This document shows, in pieces, positions 62,449 to 64,000 of a stretch of DNA of 64,000 bases. The stretch is from RGIG3102 sp964525015 (GTDB lineage: Bacteria; Bacillota; Clostridia; Oscillospirales; Ruminococcaceae). The notes beneath the pieces were generated by a model that was not told the origin of the DNA, ran no database searches, and was given only the letters and a program-made list of their open reading frames with translations. The stretch covers positions 105,209-169,208 of the forward strand of contig CAZGFY010000001.1 of NCBI GenBank assembly GCA_964525015.1. Reading direction: 5' to 3'. A program made the position numbers and the translations under genes. Within the stretch, counting starts at the first letter, position 1. Each line of letters opens with the position of its first letter.

Positions 62449-63888
62449 ATGAGAAAAACCAAAATTGTGTGCACACTAGGCCCTGCATCAGACAAGCCCG
62501 AAACACTAAAGCAAATGATGCTAGAAGGTATGAACGTTGCAAGATTTAACTTTTCACACGCAACACACGAAGAACATTTAGAAAGACTAGTTAATGTTAG
62601 AAAAATCAGAGAAGAGCTAGGACTTCACGTTGCAACTTTACTTGACACAAAAGGACCTGAAATTAGAATTGGTCTTTTTGAAGAAGGAAGCATTGAACTT
62701 TTTGAAGGTGATAAATTCACTTTAACAACTGAAAGCATCAGTGGTACAAAAGAAAAAGTTAGCGTTTTATACAAAGATTTCGCTAAAGACGTTAGCGTTG
62801 GAAGCAGAGTTTTATTCTCAGATGGCTTAATTGAAATGAAAGTTGATGCTATCGAAGGAAGTGAAGTTAAATTAACAGTTTTAAACAATGGTAAATTATC
62901 AAATAATAAATCTATAAACCTACCAGGTGTTAAACTTTCAATGCCTTTTGTTAGCGAAAAAGATAGAGCAGATATTATTTTTGGTATTCAAAATGATTTT
63001 GATTTTATTGCTTTATCATTCACAAGATGCAAACAAGACGTTTTAGACGTTAGAGCTATTTTAGATGAATACAAAAAAGAAGATATCCGTATTATTGCTA
63101 AAATTGAAAATGCTGAAGGCGTTGAAAACCTAGATGAAATTCTAGAAGTTGTTGATGCAGTTATGGTTGCTCGTGGCGATATGGGGGTTGAAATTAACTT
63201 TACTGAAATCCCAAGAATCCAAAAAGATATGATTACAAGATGTATTGCAAAAGGCAAACCTGCTATCACTGCAACACAAATGCTTGAAAGTATGACAAAC
63301 AACCCTCGTCCAACTAGAGCAGAGGTTAACGACGTTGCTAATGCTATTTATGATGGCACAAGTGCTATTATGCTTTCTGGTGAGTCTGCTGCTGGTAAAT
63401 ACCCAGTTGAAGCGGTTAAAACAATGGCTGCAATCGCAAATGAAACAGAAGAGCATATCGCTTACACAGAAATTTTAAAAGAAAGCTCAATGAAACGTAC
63501 TTCTTCACATATTTCTGAAGCTATCTGCCATGCTTCTTGTCTAACTGCTGCTGATACTAAAGCTAAAGCAATCATCACTATCACTCATTCAGGCTCAACT
63601 GCTAGAAGAGTTTCAAAATACAGACCAGAACATACAATTATCGGCTGTACTACTACTGAAAAATCTTGCCGTCACCTATCATTATCTTGGGGTGTTGTAC
63701 CAGTTTTAGTTCCAAACCATACTAACACTGATGATTTAATGCAATCAGCTGTTGAAGCTGCTAAATCAACTGGAGTGGTTAATGATAAAGATGTCGTTGT
63801 AATTACTGCTGGTGTACCTGTTGGCGTTTCTGGCTCAACAAACATCATTAAAATTCACGCAATTGGAGAGGAAACACTTCCAATCTAA
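62449..63888 (+). CDS. pyk: Pyruvate kinase
   Basis: The final ATP-forming step of glycolysis, about 479 residues. It starts RKTKIVCTLGPASDKPE; the active site shows ARFNFSHA, LLDTKGPEIR, IAKIENAEG, VARGDMGVEI and ITATQMLESM. It lacks the extra C-terminal PEP-utiliser domain found in Bacillus enzymes. The frame opens at ATG 62437, but the GGAGG inside that codon run directs the ATG at 62449. Codon bias is strong. The gene for phosphofructokinase is not adjacent. Confidence 0.97.
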   Translation: MRKTKIVCTLGPASDKPETLKQMMLEGMNVARFNFSHATHEEHLERLVNVRKIREELGLHVATLLDTKGPEIRIGLFEEGSIELFEGDKFTLTTESISGTKEKVSVLYKDFAKDVSVGSRVLFSDGLIEMKVDAIEGSEVKLTVLNNGKLSNNKSINLPGVKLSMPFVSEKDRADIIFGIQNDFDFIALSFTRCKQDVLDVRAILDEYKKEDIRIIAKIENAEGVENLDEILEVVDAVMVARGDMGVEINFTEIPRIQKDMITRCIAKGKPAITATQMLESMTNNPRPTRAEVNDVANAIYDGTSAIMLSGESAAGKYPVEAVKTMAAIANETEEHIAYTEILKESSMKRTSSHISEAICHASCLTAADTKAKAIITITHSGSTARRVSKYRPEHTIIGCTTTEKSCRHLSLSWGVVPVLVPNHTNTDDLMQSAVEAAKSTGVVNDKDVVVITAGVPVGVSGSTNIIKIHAIGEETLPI

Positions 63889-63945
63889 TATTTAAAATTA
63901 ATTTTGCTTTTATATTGATTATTTAAATCATATAATAATCAAAAA
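63889..63945 (+). other. Region after pyk without clear terminator
   Basis: AT-rich, with a weak inverted repeat TTGATTAT/ATAATCAA (about 63915-63941) that is not followed by a T run. A normal pyk terminator is not seen here. Confidence 0.4.
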
Positions 63946-64000
63946 GGCTCTATGTCAATAGTTGGGGTGGGGTAAAAATAATCGAAATAGTGGTAGCGAA
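63946..64000. mobile_element. Possible insertion-sequence end (partial)
   Basis: GGCTCTATGTCAATAGTTGG, followed by a G-rich GGTGGGG, begins abruptly after an A/T-rich stretch. GGCTCT-type termini with a GTCAA core occur in ISL3-like insertion sequences, so this may be the left end of an element running off the window. No transposase is visible, so the call is tentative. Confidence 0.35.

Overview
The window is a contiguous piece of an AT-rich (roughly 30% GC by eye) chromosome from an anaerobic low-GC Firmicute, most likely class Clostridia. The evidence is a HlyD-type gene beside yggS/sepF/ylmH/divIVA, the miaB-ylbF-mutS-mutL order, the paired TIGR03915/TIGR03916-type genes, ECF S components, DUF1904 and DUF4261 proteins, strong GGAGG ribosome sites, TTGACA/TATAAT promoters and many short hairpin-plus-T terminators. 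Most genes are ordinary chromosomal genes. No prophage, CRISPR array or obvious defence island is visible. The sequence holds one 10-N assembly gap (2600-2609).

Layout. 1-16.2 kb is one long minus-strand directon. Read in transcription order it is radC, uvrB, uvrA, miaB, ylbF-like, mutS, mutL, miaA, a HlyD-like protein (split by the gap), yggS, sepF, ylmH and the start of divIVA. It joins nucleotide excision repair, mismatch repair, A37 tRNA modification and septum or pole proteins. 16.3-18 kb (plus) has an RluA-type pseudouridine synthase, a small deoxyribosyltransferase-like protein and a small membrane protein whose only well-placed start codon is ATA. 18.1-20.6 kb (minus) pairs an amidohydrolase with a membrane transporter. 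21-23.5 kb (plus) holds an unknown lipoprotein, a GNAT acetyltransferase and a 100-nt tRNA-His-like gene with an abnormal anticodon region. 23.7-27.3 kb (minus) has a GT2 glycosyltransferase, a DUF4261 protein with a membrane partner, tRNA-Cys, tRNA-Gly and a YfcE-like phosphodiesterase.

27.4-38.8 kb carries a second RluA paralogue, a histidine-kinase-like protein lacking the H-box histidine, gapA, a MarR-controlled heterodimeric ABC exporter with a clear operator, a radical-SAM DNA-repair-type gene pair and a MATE pump. 38.9-44.4 kb has ackA, a 278-bp structured MITE-like element, tmcAL, gtrA, an XRE regulator and an SLC13-type transporter. 44.4-50.4 kb is an oxidative pentose-phosphate operon (pgl-gnd-zwf, followed by DUF1904 and HIT genes) plus a leucyl aminopeptidase. 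50.7-57.6 kb has a small membrane protein, a second MATE pump, a YtxH-like protein, a pdxK/ECF/trmL operon, a queT gene behind a 250-nt structured leader with an intrinsic terminator, a TauE/SafE permease and an iron-sulfur flavoprotein-like gene. 57.6-64 kb has a heavy-metal P-type ATPase divergent from a TetR regulator with two operator-like dyads, a HAD phosphatase, deoB, pyk, and a possible insertion-sequence end at the right edge.

Working together, gapA, pyk, ackA, zwf, gnd and pgl indicate a sugar-fermenting metabolism with glycolysis, acetate and ATP formation and NADPH supply. pdxK with its ECF gene and queT indicate salvage of vitamin B6 and a queuosine precursor. The strongest candidates for something unusual are the aberrant tRNA-like gene at 23.4 kb, the structured repeat at 40.3-40.6 kb, the ATA-start membrane protein at 17.6 kb and the queT leader. 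I do not see a clearly new multi-gene system.
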